NCBI RefSeq assembly: GCF_003095395.1
Contig: NZ_QEIJ01000001.1
Location: 186,001-250,000, forward strand
Length of the DNA: 64,000 nucleotides
Direction: 5' to 3'
From: Microbacterium sp. Gd 4-13
Lineage (GTDB): Bacteria > Actinomycetota > Actinomycetes > Actinomycetales > Microbacteriaceae
A program made the position numbers and the translations under genes. Below, in pieces: positions 37,627 to 46,977 of the stretch. How positions within the stretch are numbered: the stretch's first letter is position 1; each line of letters opens with the position of its first letter. Below the pieces are notes generated by a model that was not told the DNA's origin, did no database searches, and worked only from the letters and a program-made list of their open reading frames with translations.

Positions 37627-38403
37627 ATGACGCGACGTGTTGTGGTGACGGGTGCAAGTTCCGGAATCGGTGAGGCGACGGCTCGGATGCTGCGCTCCCT
37701 GGGATGGGACGTGGTGGGGGTGGCCCGGCGGGCCGAGCGCCTCGAAGCGCTCGAGGCCGAGACCGGCATCGTGGCGTACGCGGCCGACCTCACGCGCGGC
37801 GAGGACATCGACGCGCTCGCCGAATGGCTCGCCGAGACCGGCCCCGTGCACGCGCTCGTGCAGGTGGCGGGGGGAGCTCGGGGCACCGACCTCGTCGAGC
37901 ACGGCGATCCGGTCGACTGGCAGTGGATGTTCGAGGTCAACGTCGTCTCGACCCAGCGGCTCGTCGCCGCGCTGCTTCCGTTGCTGCGCGACGCCGCAGC
38001 ATCCGACGGCCATGCCGACACCGTCTTCGTGACCTCCACCGCCGCCCAGACCGCTTATCCGGGCGGTGCGGGCTACAACGCGGCGAAGGCCGCGGAGGCG
38101 ATGCTCGTGCACGCGCTGCGCCTCGAGCTGAACGGCGAGCCCCTGCGCGTGATCGAGATCGCGCCGGGCATGGTCGCCACGGAGGAATTCTCGCTCAATC
38201 GTCTGCGCGGCGACCAGAATGCCGCCGACCGCGTCTACGAGGATGTCGAGAACCCGCTCACCGGCGACGACGTCGCCGGTGTCATCGCCTACGCGTTGGA
38301 GGCTCCGGGCCACGTCAACCTCGACCTGGTCACGATGCGTCCGGTCGCGCAGTCCGCGCAGCACGCGCTCGCCCGCGGACCGCTGCGGGTGCGTCAGGAC
38401 TAG
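37627..38403 (+). CDS. SDR family NAD(P)-dependent oxidoreductase, YdfG-like
   Basis: The 258-residue product is a complete classical SDR: VVVTGASSGIGEATA, the serine in VFVTSTAAQTAYP, and Y-N-A-A-K with the catalytic tyrosine (GAGYNAAKAAEA). The C-terminal region PLTGDDVAGVIAYALEAPGHVNLDLVTMRP resembles the YdfG group, which acts on 3-hydroxy acids such as L-allo-threonine and 3-hydroxypropionate; the true substrate is unknown. It overlaps the next, convergent gene by four bases. Confidence 0.9.
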   Translation: MTRRVVVTGASSGIGEATARMLRSLGWDVVGVARRAERLEALEAETGIVAYAADLTRGEDIDALAEWLAETGPVHALVQVAGGARGTDLVEHGDPVDWQWMFEVNVVSTQRLVAALLPLLRDAAASDGHADTVFVTSTAAQTAYPGGAGYNAAKAAEAMLVHALRLELNGEPLRVIEIAPGMVATEEFSLNRLRGDQNAADRVYEDVENPLTGDDVAGVIAYALEAPGHVNLDLVTMRPVAQSAQHALARGPLRVRQD

Positions 38404-39890
38404 ATCACCTGTGTCTGTCCGGCGGCCGCATCCGCCGCGTCGGCGTCGCTGAACGCGACCTTCGGGACGAACAAGAGCAGCGCCGCGGCGAGGAACCCAC
38501 CGACCGCGCAGACGGTCCACACGGTCAGGTAGCCGACCAGGGGTGCGGCGGTGCTGGCGACCGCGGCTCCGACGCCGGCGGCGAGCACCACACCGAAGAC
38601 GGCCGAGGCGAACGTGCCGCCGATGGTCTTCGTCGTGTTCGTCAGAGCGGAGGCGATGCCCGTCTGGCCGCGGGGCGCAGCCGCGGCGGCGGCGGCGGGC
38701 AGGGCCGCCACGAGTGCCCCCGAGCCGATGCCCGCGATCGACAGGTTCGCCAGCACCTGCCACAGCTCGACGTGGAACGGGACGAAGAGCGCGTAGCCGA
38801 TACCCACGAGCGCCGAGGCGCCGATCAGGATGAGGCGTGGATTGCCCCGGCGCGAGAACACCGCGAAGAGGACGGCTCCGACGATGAGCGACACGAGGTA
38901 GACGCCGATCACGTTGGAGCGGTCTGTCGCGTCGAGTCCGAGGCCGTACCCGAGCGATGCGTCCGTGCCGGCGTACGTGGCCAGCGGACCCTGCGCGCCG
39001 AGCAGGCTGATGCCCACGAGGAACGCGGTCGCCTGTACCGGCCACATCTCGGGACGCGCGAGCACGCGGATATCGACCGCGGGGTCGGTCTGACGCAGCT
39101 CGTACCAGACGAAGACGGCCAAGGCCGCGAGACCGGCGACGAGCAGGGCGACGACGACACCCGCGCCGGGCCCGTCGGGCACCCGGAGGAACGACAGGGC
39201 GCCGGTGACGAGCAGCAGCGCGAAAGCCAGGAGCACGAAACCGCCGATGTCCAGACGACGCCCGGGCACGGGTTCGGACTCGGGCACGCCGAGCCAGATG
39301 ACCACGCAGACGAGCGTGACCGCCACCGCCGGCACCATGAGCGTCAGCTGCAGGTTCTCGCTCGTCGCCGCGAAGAGGCGCCCGGCGGCGAGGGCGCCGA
39401 GAATCGCGCCGGCCTGGAGGCCCACGACGAGCAGGCCGGCAGCGCGCCGCGTCTGCGACACGCCCCGGGCCTGGCGGCGCCCACGCTCGAACACGAGCGC
39501 GATCTCGAGGGGCAGCCACACCACGTAGAAGCCCTGCAGCGCCCACGCGATGAGGAACGTCGTGAACGAATCGGCGAAGACGAGCCACCAGCTCGCGCCG
39601 GCCGTGAGGATCGCCGAGGCGAGGAGCACCTTCTTGTGCCCGTACATGTCGCCGAGCTTGGCGAGGATCGGCAGAACGAGTGCCGAGAGCAGCAGCTGCG
39701 CCGCCTCGAACCAGTTGACGTCGGCGTCGGTGACCCCGAGATGCACCACGATGTCGCTGAGCAGAGGCACGTAGTAGCCCTGCAGGATGCCGCTGGTGAG
39801 CTCGACGACGACGAACCAGCCGATGAGCCCGGCGGTGATGCCGAACGAGGACCCGCGCAGGCGTTCAGCGGCGGACGATGCGCGTGACAT
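38400..39890 (-). CDS. MFS transporter, 14-helix DHA2-like
   Basis: The 496-residue product has about 14 hydrophobic segments. LGDMYGHKKVLLASAILTAG is the A-motif after helix 2. Length and helix number fit the DHA2 drug:proton antiporters. An extra feature is ARGVSQTRRAAG in the loop between helices 4 and 5. ATG 39890 is set by TACTCT seven bases upstream; a much longer frame to 40562 would run through the opposite-strand phosphoribosyltransferase and is rejected. The substrate is unknown. Confidence 0.85.
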   Translation of the reverse strand: MSRASSAAERLRGSSFGITAGLIGWFVVVELTSGILQGYYVPLLSDIVVHLGVTDADVNWFEAAQLLLSALVLPILAKLGDMYGHKKVLLASAILTAGASWWLVFADSFTTFLIAWALQGFYVVWLPLEIALVFERGRRQARGVSQTRRAAGLLVVGLQAGAILGALAAGRLFAATSENLQLTLMVPAVAVTLVCVVIWLGVPESEPVPGRRLDIGGFVLLAFALLLVTGALSFLRVPDGPGAGVVVALLVAGLAALAVFVWYELRQTDPAVDIRVLARPEMWPVQATAFLVGISLLGAQGPLATYAGTDASLGYGLGLDATDRSNVIGVYLVSLIVGAVLFAVFSRRGNPRLILIGASALVGIGYALFVPFHVELWQVLANLSIAGIGSGALVAALPAAAAAAAPRGQTGIASALTNTTKTIGGTFASAVFGVVLAAGVGAAVASTAAPLVGYLTVWTVCAVGGFLAAALLLFVPKVAFSDADAADAAAGQTQVI

Positions 39891-39897
39891 GGGCCCG

Positions 39898-39903
39898 AGA
39901 GTA
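39898..39903 (-). promoter_or_regulatory. -10 box, leaderless start of the 39890 MFS gene
   Basis: On the minus strand TACTCT ends seven bases before the ATG. Confidence 0.55.
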
Positions 39904-39980
39904 CACCGGGCGTAGGGCGGGAGACGGGCACGGCTGGCCGGATGCCTAGGCTGGAGCGAACCGTCCCCGAGGAGGACCCC

Positions 39981-40472
39981 ATGGCCATGAGCGAAGAGCG
40001 CGAGACACTGACGTGGGACGGGTTCGGCGCCGCATCCCGAGACCTCGCCCGCGAGATCCTCGGTGACGGGTTCGTCCCCGAGGTCGTGGTGGCGATCGCC
40101 CGCGGCGGTCTGCTGCCGGCGGGTGCGATCGCGTACGGGTTGGGGGTCAAGAACTGCGGCGCGCTGAACGTCGAGTTCTACACCGGCATCGGCACCGTGC
40201 TCGACGCCCCCGAGGTGCTGCGCCCGGCGCTCGATACCGAGTATCTCGGTGGTCGCAAGGTGCTGCTCGTCGACGACGTCGCCGACAGCGGGCGCACGCT
40301 CGCCCTCGCGGTGGCGATGCTGCGCGAGCGCGGTGCCGACATGCGCTCGGTCGTCATCTACACGAAGCCGACGACGATCATCCAGCCCGACTACTCCTGG
40401 AAGGAGACGTCGCTGTGGATCGACTTCCCATGGTCGGCACAGGGGACCGTCGTCGAAGAGGACGAGGCCTGA
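39981..40472 (+). CDS. Type I phosphoribosyltransferase, Gpt/xanthine-type
   Basis: The 163-residue product has the PRPP-binding loop [18 protein letters not shown] and the upstream [20 protein letters not shown]. The ending [23 protein letters not shown] is like xanthine-guanine or hypoxanthine PRTs, so purine salvage is likely. ATG 39981 follows GAGGAGG; a longer frame from 39942 lacks support. A TAGGCT at 39948-39953 gives a short leader. ung follows after four bases and is probably in the same operon. Confidence 0.88.
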   Translation: MAMSEERETLTWDGFGAASRDLAREILGDGFVPEVVVAIARGGLLPAGAIAYGLGVKNCGALNVEFYTGIGTVLDAPEVLRPALDTEYLGGRKVLLVDDVADSGRTLALAVAMLRERGADMRSVVIYTKPTTIIQPDYSWKETSLWIDFPWSAQGTVVEEDEA

Positions 40473-40476
40473 CACC

Positions 40477-41169
40477 GTGGCGATGACGCTGCCCGAGCTA
40501 TCTTCTGCCGGGCTCCTCGACGACGGGTGGGCCGACGCGCTCGAACCCGTCGCCGGCGACATCGCCGCGCTCGGCGAGAGGCTCCGGGCCGAGGTGGCGG
40601 CGGGTCGCTCCTACCTGCCCGCGGGGGAGAACGTGCTGCGCGCCTTCGCTCGGCCGCGCGATGACGTGAAGGTGCTGATCGTCGGGCAGGACCCGTACCC
40701 GACGCCGGGCAACCCGATCGGGCTGTCGTTCGCCGTCGACCGGCATGTGCGGCCGATCCCGCGGAGCCTGTCGAACATCTACGCGGAGCTCGAGTCCGAT
40801 CTCGCCATCCCGCCCGCGCCGCACGGCGACCTCTCGGCCTGGAGCGACCAGGGCGTCATGCTGCTCAACCGCGTGCTGACCGTCGCGCCCGGCGAGGCGG
40901 GCTCGCACCGAGGCTGGGGGTGGGAGAAGGTCACCGAGCTCGCGATCCGCAGCCTGGTCGAACGTGACGCACCGCTCGTGGCGATCCTGTGGGGGAAGGA
41001 TGCGGCGAACCTCCGCCCTCTCCTCGGCGACACGCCGATCGTCGCCTCCGCTCATCCCTCCCCGCTGTCGGCGCGGCGCGGCTTCTTCGGCTCCCAGCCG
41101 TTCTCGACGGCGAACGCGCTGCTCGAGCAGCAGGGAGCGACGCCGGTGGACTGGCGCCTGCCCGCCTGA
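40477..41169 (+). CDS. ung: Uracil-DNA glycosylase
   Basis: Ung removes uracil from DNA. The 230-residue family-1 enzyme has GQDPYPT with the catalytic aspartate D72, [18 protein letters not shown], and the DNA-contact loop [13 protein letters not shown]. Starts at GTG 40477 or ATG 40483 are both possible; GTG is kept for its spacing to GAGG. The product acts in base excision repair in the cytoplasm. A 107-bp tandem repeat lies downstream. Confidence 0.94.
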   Translation: MAMTLPELSSAGLLDDGWADALEPVAGDIAALGERLRAEVAAGRSYLPAGENVLRAFARPRDDVKVLIVGQDPYPTPGNPIGLSFAVDRHVRPIPRSLSNIYAELESDLAIPPAPHGDLSAWSDQGVMLLNRVLTVAPGEAGSHRGWGWEKVTELAIRSLVERDAPLVAILWGKDAANLRPLLGDTPIVASAHPSPLSARRGFFGSQPFSTANALLEQQGATPVDWRLPA

Positions 41170-41179
41170 TCCGCGGCTG

Positions 41180-41419
41180 CGCCTCGGGCATGCGTCACCG
41201 CTGGCCGGGGGATGGTGCGGGCGGAGCGTCGTGCCGGGCGGAGACGCTGGCATCGGGACTGGCGGGAGACGACGGCCGAGGGCCGGCGCCTCGGGCATGC
41301 GTCACCGCCGGGTGGGCGATGGTGCGGGCGGAGTGTCGTGCCGGGCGGAGACGCTGGCATCGGGACTGGCGGGAGACGACGGCCGAAGGCCGGCGCCTCG
41401 GGCATGCGTCACCGCCGGG
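41180..41419. repeat. 107-bp tandem repeat, two full copies and a partial third
   Basis: Units begin CGCCTCGGGCATGCGTCACC at 41180, 41287 and 41394. The first two differ at about six of 107 positions; the third stops after about 26 bases. The period is not a multiple of three and all frames are broken, so the repeat is non-coding. It fills most of the 311-base gap between ung and the acetyltransferase gene. A shorter imperfect repeat (ACGCGCAGCCCG) follows at about 41423-41460. Confidence 0.9.
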
Positions 41420-41480
41420 CACGACGCGCAGCCCGCCGGGTACCACGCGCAGCCCGAGCTCGCCCGGAAGACCACATAAA

Positions 41481-42098
41481 ATGGCGGGCATGCTGGAAGA
41501 CGAATACGACAAGAGCCGTCGGCGTCTTCCGTGGCATCTGCGCCGCACGCCCGAGCCCGAGCGTCCCTTCACGTACGAGATCCGGCCGGTGCGCGAGGGC
41601 GACATCCCCGACATCCGCGAGATCTACAACTACTACGTGACGAACTCGATGGTGACGTTCGACGAGAAGCGCTGGACCCTCGCGCAGTGGCGGGAGAAAT
41701 ACGCGCACCTGCAGAAGCTCGGCATGCCGTTCCTGGTCGCGCAGTCACCCTCGGGCCAGATCCTCGGTTACGCGCTACTGCAGCCGTGGAAGAGCAAGTC
41801 CGCCTATCGCTACACGGTGGAGAACTCGATCTACCTCGGGCAGGCGGCCGCGGGCAAGGGGCTCGGGCGGGCGCTAATGGAGGCCGTCATCGCCGCCGCT
41901 CAGGAAGCCGGGATCCGTGAGATCGTCGCGGCCATCAGCGACCGGGGTGCGGAGTCGTCGATCGCCCTGCACCAGAAGCTCGGTTTTGTCGAGGTCGGCC
42001 GCATGGGGCGGGTCGGTTTCAAATTCGGCCGATGGCTGGGCGTGGTCTACCTGCAGCTGAGTGTGCCGAAGCTGAAGAAGAAGCGCCTCTTCGGCTGA
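41481..42098 (+). CDS. GNAT acetyltransferase, phosphinothricin acetyltransferase-like
   Basis: The 205-residue product has an N-terminal extension of about 35 residues and a GNAT domain: IRPVREGDIPDIREIYNYYV, TFDEKRWT, VENSIYLGQAAAGKGLGRALMEAVI (acetyl-CoA loop Q/R-x-x-G-x-G), LHQKLGFVEVGRMGRVGFKFGRW. This is the PAT/MnaT group, which acetylates amino-acid analogues such as methionine sulfoximine. ATG 41481 and 41490 are both possible. The gene ends in a hairpin shared with the convergent emfourin gene. Confidence 0.88.
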   Translation: MAGMLEDEYDKSRRRLPWHLRRTPEPERPFTYEIRPVREGDIPDIREIYNYYVTNSMVTFDEKRWTLAQWREKYAHLQKLGMPFLVAQSPSGQILGYALLQPWKSKSAYRYTVENSIYLGQAAAGKGLGRALMEAVIAAAQEAGIREIVAAISDRGAESSIALHQKLGFVEVGRMGRVGFKFGRWLGVVYLQLSVPKLKKKRLFG

Positions 42099-42113
42099 CG
42101 CGCCGCGTCAGCC
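42093..42113. terminator. Compact hairpin containing both converging stop codons
   Basis: GGCTGACG (42093-42100) pairs with CGTCAGCC (42106-42113) around five bases. The stop of the acetyltransferase gene (42096-42098) and of the emfourin gene (42108-42110, minus strand) lie in opposite arms. Confidence 0.7.
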
Positions 42114-42434
42114 TGCGCGATCGGGTCGACGGGGGCGGGACTGCGCGCGCACCTCGTCGACGAGCGTGCGCCACGGCCCGGCCAGGCTGTCGTCTCCGAG
42201 TCGGACTTCGCGCACGGGGGCGTCGTCTCTGCGTGCGCGGATGCTCCACTGGTATCGATCAGCTCCGTGCTTCACGGCGGGCGGGTCGTCCCACGGGCAC
42301 CCGTCGATCAGCGCGGTCCACCGAGCCACCGCGTCGGGTGCCGGTTCTGCCCGCCACTCGCGCCGCATCCCGGCGATCCCGCCGGATCGGACGACGGTGA
42401 CGACCACCCTCGTCGGCTCAGTGGCTCGCTGCAT
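42108..42434 (-). CDS. Emfourin-like inhibitor of protealysin
   Basis: Emfourin inhibits protealysin-like M4 proteases and is usually encoded next to them. The 108-residue product has RVVVTVVRSGGIAGMRREW, the conserved N-terminal strand and loop of the family, and LIDGCPWDDP. No signal peptide is present, like its target. The ATG at 42434 lies 17 bases inside the 3' end of the protease gene, so translation is coupled. The protease-inhibitor pairing is what makes the call firm. Confidence 0.85.
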   Translation of the reverse strand: MQRATEPTRVVVTVVRSGGIAGMRREWRAEPAPDAVARWTALIDGCPWDDPPAVKHGADRYQWSIRARRDDAPVREVRLGDDSLAGPWRTLVDEVRAQSRPRRPDRAG

Positions 42435-43482
42435 CCTCGATGACGCCGACTCCGGCCCACCCGGCGCGGACGGCGGCGACCTCCTCCGACTCCTCACCGT
42501 ACTCCGCCGTCGCCGCAGCGATGGTCGCCGCTGCGAACTCGACGAAGTCGGCGGTGGGCGAGAGGGCGCCGCCCGTGAGAGTGCGGTACCACACCCGTCC
42601 CGCGCGCTCCCATGCGCGGCCGCCGAGAGCGGTCGCCGCGAGGTAGAAGGCCTTGTTCGGGATGCCCGAGTTGATGTGCACCCCGCCGTTGTCGTCGGTC
42701 GTCTCGACGTAGTCGCGCATGTGGCCGGGCTGCGGATCCTTCCCGAGCACGTCGTCGTCGTACGCCGTGCCGGGCGCTTTCAAGGAACGCAGGGCGTGAC
42801 CCTGAACCTCGTCGCTGAAGATGCCCTCGCCGACGAGCCAGGTCGCGCTGTCGGCCGTCTGCCCGAGATGGTGCTGTTCGGCGAGCACGCCGAACACGTC
42901 GGACAGCGATTCGTTGATCGCCCCCGACTGTCCCTGGTATTCGAGGCCGCCCTCCGCCTCGGTCACCCCGTGCGCGAGCTCGTGCGCGATGACGCTGAGC
43001 GACCGCGTGAAGCCGATGAACACCTCGCCGTCGCCGTCGCCGAAGACCATGCGCTCGCCGTTCCAGAACGCGTTGTCGTAGTCTTCGCCGAAGTGCACCG
43101 TTGCCAGCAGCGCGCCGCCCGCGGCGTCGATCCCGTCTCTCGAGAACGCATCCCAGAAGAAGTCGAAGGTGGCGCCGAGGCCGTCGAAGGCTTCGTCGGC
43201 CGCGGCGTCGCCGGTGGCCGCATCGTCTTCGGACCGCACGATCGCCCCCGGCAGCCGCTCGGTGTTGCCGGCGTCGAACACGATGCGATCGGGACCCGGC
43301 GCGGTCTCGGCGACCAGGGTTCCGGATTCGTCGATCGACAGTCGCAGGCGCGCCCGGACGGGCCGGTCGGGACGACCGACCGCGAGGGTCGCACGCGCGG
43401 CGGCCGCGGCGCGGGCGAAGCGGGGATGGTCGGTCTCGGCGAGCCGATCGAGCAGGAACGGGGGGATGATCGCGGGGGACAT
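42418..43482 (-). CDS. Protealysin-like M4 metalloprotease
   Basis: The 354-residue product is an M4 thermolysin-family protease. Zinc ligands are H167 and H171 in HELAH and E191 in NESLSD; the catalytic histidine is H269 (GVHINSGIPNKAFY). HELAH replaces the usual HELTH. The N-terminus SPAIIPPFLLDRLAE is the short protealysin-type propeptide with the PP-x-L motif, and no signal peptide is seen, so the protein is cytoplasmic or exported by an unusual route. Start and promoter are fixed by TAGTGT six bases upstream of ATG 43482. Confidence 0.93.
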   Translation of the reverse strand: MSPAIIPPFLLDRLAETDHPRFARAAAAARATLAVGRPDRPVRARLRLSIDESGTLVAETAPGPDRIVFDAGNTERLPGAIVRSEDDAATGDAAADEAFDGLGATFDFFWDAFSRDGIDAAGGALLATVHFGEDYDNAFWNGERMVFGDGDGEVFIGFTRSLSVIAHELAHGVTEAEGGLEYQGQSGAINESLSDVFGVLAEQHHLGQTADSATWLVGEGIFSDEVQGHALRSLKAPGTAYDDDVLGKDPQPGHMRDYVETTDDNGGVHINSGIPNKAFYLAATALGGRAWERAGRVWYRTLTGGALSPTADFVEFAAATIAAATAEYGEESEEVAAVRAGWAGVGVIEDAASH

Positions 43483-43488
43483 GCCCGA

Positions 43489-43494
43489 ACACTA
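43489..43494 (-). promoter_or_regulatory. -10 box, leaderless start of the M4 protease-emfourin operon
   Basis: On the minus strand TAGTGT ends six bases before the ATG at 43482. Confidence 0.55.
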
Positions 43495-43505
43495 ACCGCC
43501 GGTTC

Positions 43506-43521
43506 CGACACCTCCGTGTCG
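43506..43521 (-). terminator. Short hairpin after the dpp-type operon
   Basis: CGACAC (43506-43511) pairs with GTGTCG (43516-43521) around CTCC, just beyond the last gene of the ABC operon. Confidence 0.5.
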
Positions 43522-43527
43522 TGAGGA

Positions 43528-44322
43528 CTACGGCTGGGGGAGTGTCGGGATGGCGTCGAGCAGCGACCGCGTGTACGTGGTGGTCGGATGCTGCAGCACC
43601 GACGCGGTGCGTCCACGCTCGACGATGCGTGCGTCCTTCATCACGACGACGTCGTCGCACAGGTTCTGCACGACGCCGAGGTCGTGGGAGACCAGGAGGA
43701 GTGTGAGCCCCGCGGTGGCGCGCAGTTCGGCGAGGAGCCGCAGGATCTGAGCGCGTACGGTGACATCGAGCGCCGACAGCGGTTCGTCGCCGACGAGGAC
43801 GGCCGGTCGGTGGACGATGGCCCGGGCGATGGCGATGCGCTGACGTTGACCGCCCGAGAACTCGTGGGGGAAGCGGTCGGCCATCCCCGCTTCGAGGCCG
43901 ACTTGCTCGAGCACCTCGCGAACACGAGCGCGTCTGTCACCGGCGATGTCGAGCGCCCACAGCGGCTCGCCGACGATCCGGCCGATGCTCATGCGCGGAT
44001 CGAGCGAGGCGTAGGGGTCTTGGAAGACGATGCCCGTCTGTCGGCGCATCCAGTGGAGCGACCGCGCGCTCTGACGGGCGTCCACCGGGCGGCCGTCGAG
44101 TTCGACCGTTCCGTCGGTGGGGGTGTCGAGGGCCAGGAGCAACCGCACGAGGGTGGACTTTCCCGACCCCGATTCGCCGATCACGCCGACCGCCGAGCCC
44201 GCGGTCACGTCGAGGTCGACCGCATCGAGGGCCGTCGTGACGACCCGCGGCGTGAACAGGGCGCGGCGCGGCGCCGTGTAACGGCGCGTGAGCCCGCGAG
44301 CGCGCAGCAGGATCTCGCTCAT
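43528..44322 (-). CDS. Peptide/nickel ABC transporter ATP-binding protein (DppF-like)
   Basis: The 264-residue ATPase is the second NBD of a dipeptide/oligopeptide/nickel-type importer. It has Walker [10 protein letters not shown], the Q-loop [14 protein letters not shown], the signature [14 protein letters not shown], Walker [14 protein letters not shown] and the H-loop LLLVSHD. The C-terminal cysteine cluster of many OppF/DppF proteins is not present. Its start overlaps the DppD-like stop by ATGA. It is last in the operon. Confidence 0.92.
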   Translation of the reverse strand: MSEILLRARGLTRRYTAPRRALFTPRVVTTALDAVDLDVTAGSAVGVIGESGSGKSTLVRLLLALDTPTDGTVELDGRPVDARQSARSLHWMRRQTGIVFQDPYASLDPRMSIGRIVGEPLWALDIAGDRRARVREVLEQVGLEAGMADRFPHEFSGGQRQRIAIARAIVHRPAVLVGDEPLSALDVTVRAQILRLLAELRATAGLTLLLVSHDLGVVQNLCDDVVVMKDARIVERGRTASVLQHPTTTYTRSLLDAIPTLPQP

Positions 44323-45107
44323 GACCGACCCTCCGGGCGCCAGAGCGTGGCGCGCGCGTCGCGCACGAGTCCGCGCGTGACGGGTGACGCCGGCGCATCG
44401 AGCAGCTGCGACACCTCACCTGCTTCGACGACGCGCCCGTGCTCGAGCACGACCGCCGTCGTCGCGACCTGCGCGAGCACCGCCAGGTCGTGCGTGATGA
44501 ACACGAGCGACATGCCCGCATCGCGGACGAGGTCTGCGAGAAGGGAGAGGATGCCGGCCTGGATGGTCACGTCCAGAGCCGTGGTGGGTTCGTCGGCGAT
44601 GAGCAACCGTGGTCGGCAGGCGAGGGCCATGGCGATCGCGACCCGCTGGCGCTGGCCGCCCGAGATCTGGTGGGGGTAGCGGGTCACGATCGTCGCGGGA
44701 TCGGGGAGGGCCACCCTCTCCGCCTCGGTGATCGCCCGCCGCCGGGCCTCGGCGCGGGAGAGCCCTTCGTGGATGCGCAGCGACTCGCCGATCTGCCGTC
44801 CCACGGTGCGGATCGGATTGAGGGCGGTCTGCGGTTCCTGGAACACGACGCCGATCTCGTCGCCGCGCAGCTGCGCGAGGTCACGGTCGGGGAGGCCGAG
44901 GATCTCGCGGCCATCCCAGCGGATGCTTCCTGCCGCCGTCGCCCCGTCGGGCAAGAGCCCGAGGATCGCGAGCGCGGTGAGCGACTTGCCCGACCCCGAC
45001 TCGCCGATCAGTCCGAGACGGCCGCCGTCGGGAACGTCGAAAGAGACGGCGTCGACGGCCCGGCGCCCCCCGATCTCGACCGTCAGATCGCGCACTTCGA
45101 GCGTCAC
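44319..45107 (-). CDS. Peptide/nickel ABC transporter ATP-binding protein (DppD-like)
   Basis: The 262-residue ATPase pairs with the DppF-like subunit. It has Walker [11 protein letters not shown]-loop [16 protein letters not shown], signature [14 protein letters not shown], Walker [13 protein letters not shown] and LVFITHD. The GTG start at 45107 overlaps the permease stop (GTGA); a longer frame upstream is opposite-phase permease sequence. It acts on the cytoplasmic face. Confidence 0.92.
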   Translation of the reverse strand: MTLEVRDLTVEIGGRRAVDAVSFDVPDGGRLGLIGESGSGKSLTALAILGLLPDGATAAGSIRWDGREILGLPDRDLAQLRGDEIGVVFQEPQTALNPIRTVGRQIGESLRIHEGLSRAEARRRAITEAERVALPDPATIVTRYPHQISGGQRQRVAIAMALACRPRLLIADEPTTALDVTIQAGILSLLADLVRDAGMSLVFITHDLAVLAQVATTAVVLEHGRVVEAGEVSQLLDAPASPVTRGLVRDARATLWRPEGRS

Positions 45108-46000
45108 GAGACCACCTCCGGGACGTGCAGGCGGGACGCGGCGGTGCGCCGCGACAGCGTGGGATCGGTGGCCTCGCGCAGCCCGTCGCCGAGGAGGTTG
45201 AGGCCGAGCACGGTCAGGGTGATCGCGAGCCCGGGCCAGACCACGGTCAACGGGTAGACCGACACGTACCGCTGCAGCTGCTCGAGGAGCACCCCCCACG
45301 ACGGCTCGGTGAGTGGTGCGCCGAACCCGAGGTACGACAGCCCGGCTTCGGCCAGGACGGCGACGGCCATCGCCCACGACAGCTGCACGATGAAGACGGG
45401 CGCGACGTTCGGCAGCAGGTGGCGCCAGAGGTTCTGCGCGGGGGAGAGGCCGCTGGCTCGACCGGCCAGCACGAACTCGCTGTGCAGAACGCGACGCAGC
45501 TCCGCGCGCGTGACGCGGGCGATGTTCACCCCGAAGCCGATGCCGACCGCCCAGATCACCACGCCGAGGGATCCGCCCCAGACGGCGGTGATCATCATCG
45601 CGATGATCAGCACGGGGAAGGCGACGAGGATGTCGATCAGCACCGCCACCGTCTCGCGCACCCACCGGGCCGTCAGAGCGCCGAGCGCGGCCAGAGCGAT
45701 ACCCAGCAGGGTTGCGACCACGCCCGCCCCGAGGGAGACCATCAGCGTGGTGCGCGCCCCCGCCATCAGCAGGCTCAGGATGTCGCGCCCGGTGTCGTCG
45801 GTGCCGAGCAGGTGCGGCCAGCCGGGCGACGACCAGCGGGCGCCGATGTCGACCTGCTGCGGCGGGAAGGGGGTCCAGAAGGCCGCGACGATCGCCGTCG
45901 CGACGACGACCGCCACGACGATGAGACCGAAACGCCCGGTGCCGAGCGCCCAGAGGCGTCGGAGCCACGCCAGACGCGCGGCGGGTCTCGCGGTGCTCAT
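45104..46000 (-). CDS. Peptide/nickel ABC transporter permease (DppC-like)
   Basis: The 298-residue permease has five to six membrane helices and the EAA loop LRRVLHSEFVLAGRASGLSPAQNLWRHLLPN. The N-terminal HLLGTDDTGRDILSLLMAGARTTL is the OppC/DppC signature. The ATG at 46000 overlaps the DppB-like stop. Confidence 0.92.
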   Translation of the reverse strand: MSTARPAARLAWLRRLWALGTGRFGLIVVAVVVATAIVAAFWTPFPPQQVDIGARWSSPGWPHLLGTDDTGRDILSLLMAGARTTLMVSLGAGVVATLLGIALAALGALTARWVRETVAVLIDILVAFPVLIIAMMITAVWGGSLGVVIWAVGIGFGVNIARVTRAELRRVLHSEFVLAGRASGLSPAQNLWRHLLPNVAPVFIVQLSWAMAVAVLAEAGLSYLGFGAPLTEPSWGVLLEQLQRYVSVYPLTVVWPGLAITLTVLGLNLLGDGLREATDPTLSRRTAASRLHVPEVVS

Positions 46001-46947
46001 GCTGCCTCCCGCTGCCGGGGGTCGATGAGTCGCTGCACGAGATCGACGACGAACCCGATGACGAGCACGAAGCCCGTCAGAGCGAGCAGCTCGCTCTGCA
46101 CCTTGGGGAGGTCTCGCTGCCCGACGTCGGTGACCAGCATCCGTCCGACGCCCGGAAGCGAGAACAGCTGCTCGATGATGACGGCGCCGACCACGATCCC
46201 GGCGATCTGCAGACCGAGGACGGTGATGATCGACAGCGCGACGTTGGGGAGCCCGTGGCGGATCAGCGCCCGCGTGCGGGTGAGTCCCTTCGCCGCCGCC
46301 GTGCGGACGTAGTCCTGACCGATCGCCTGCAGCGTGGCGCTGCGGACGAAGCGCATGAGCATCGCCCCCTCCACCACCCCGATCGTGAGTGCCGGGAGGA
46401 TCAGCGAACGGATGGCCGCGGCGGGGTCGTCCCAGCCGTTGCGGGGAAAGCCCTGCGCGGGCAGCCAGCCGAGCCAGACCGCGAAGACGACGACGAGCAT
46501 CAGACCCGCCCAGACCACCGGCACGGCCGCGAGCGACTGGGCCGCCACGCTCAGCGCGGTGCCGTCGGCGCGGCCGCGGCGCAGGGCGGAGGCGACGCCG
46601 AGGGGGACGCTGAAGGCCAGGGCGATCAGCAGCGACATCACGCCCAGGGGCACGGTGACCTGCGCCTTGGAGGCGAGCTCGTCGGCGACCGGAGCGCCGG
46701 TCAGCAGCGACGTGCCGAGGTCGCCGCGCAGGAGTCCGCCGATCCAGTCGGTGTACTGCACCACCAGCGCCCGGTCGAGTCCCAGGCCCTCGCGGATGGC
46801 CGCGACCTGTTCGGGCGACGAGGTGGTGCCCCCGATCACCGCCGCGACGTCGCCGGGGAGCACACGCAGCGTCAGGAAGATGAGCACGCTGGCGACGAGG
46901 AGGCCTGCCAGGAGCAGGACCATCCTCGTCACCGCGTAGCGCATCAC
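45997..46947 (-). CDS. Peptide/nickel ABC transporter permease (DppB-like)
   Basis: The 316-residue permease begins with MRYAVTRMVLLLAGLLVASVLIF as in DppB and carries the EAA loop SATLQAIGQDYVRTAAAKGLTRTRALIRHGLPN. Starts at 46947 or 46944 (tandem ATG codons) are both possible. It lies 30 bases after the binding-protein gene and overlaps dppC by four bases. Confidence 0.92.
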   Translation of the reverse strand: MMRYAVTRMVLLLAGLLVASVLIFLTLRVLPGDVAAVIGGTTSSPEQVAAIREGLGLDRALVVQYTDWIGGLLRGDLGTSLLTGAPVADELASKAQVTVPLGVMSLLIALAFSVPLGVASALRRGRADGTALSVAAQSLAAVPVVWAGLMLVVVFAVWLGWLPAQGFPRNGWDDPAAAIRSLILPALTIGVVEGAMLMRFVRSATLQAIGQDYVRTAAAKGLTRTRALIRHGLPNVALSIITVLGLQIAGIVVGAVIIEQLFSLPGVGRMLVTDVGQRDLPKVQSELLALTGFVLVIGFVVDLVQRLIDPRQREAA

Positions 46948-46977
46948 CGCGAGGACACCGTCAGTTCTTCGAGCGCA

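Noticed and set aside
45108..45968. Upstream extension of the DppD-like frame
   Set aside because: It is an out-of-phase reading of the permease gene; GTG 45107 begins the normal ATPase N-terminus.
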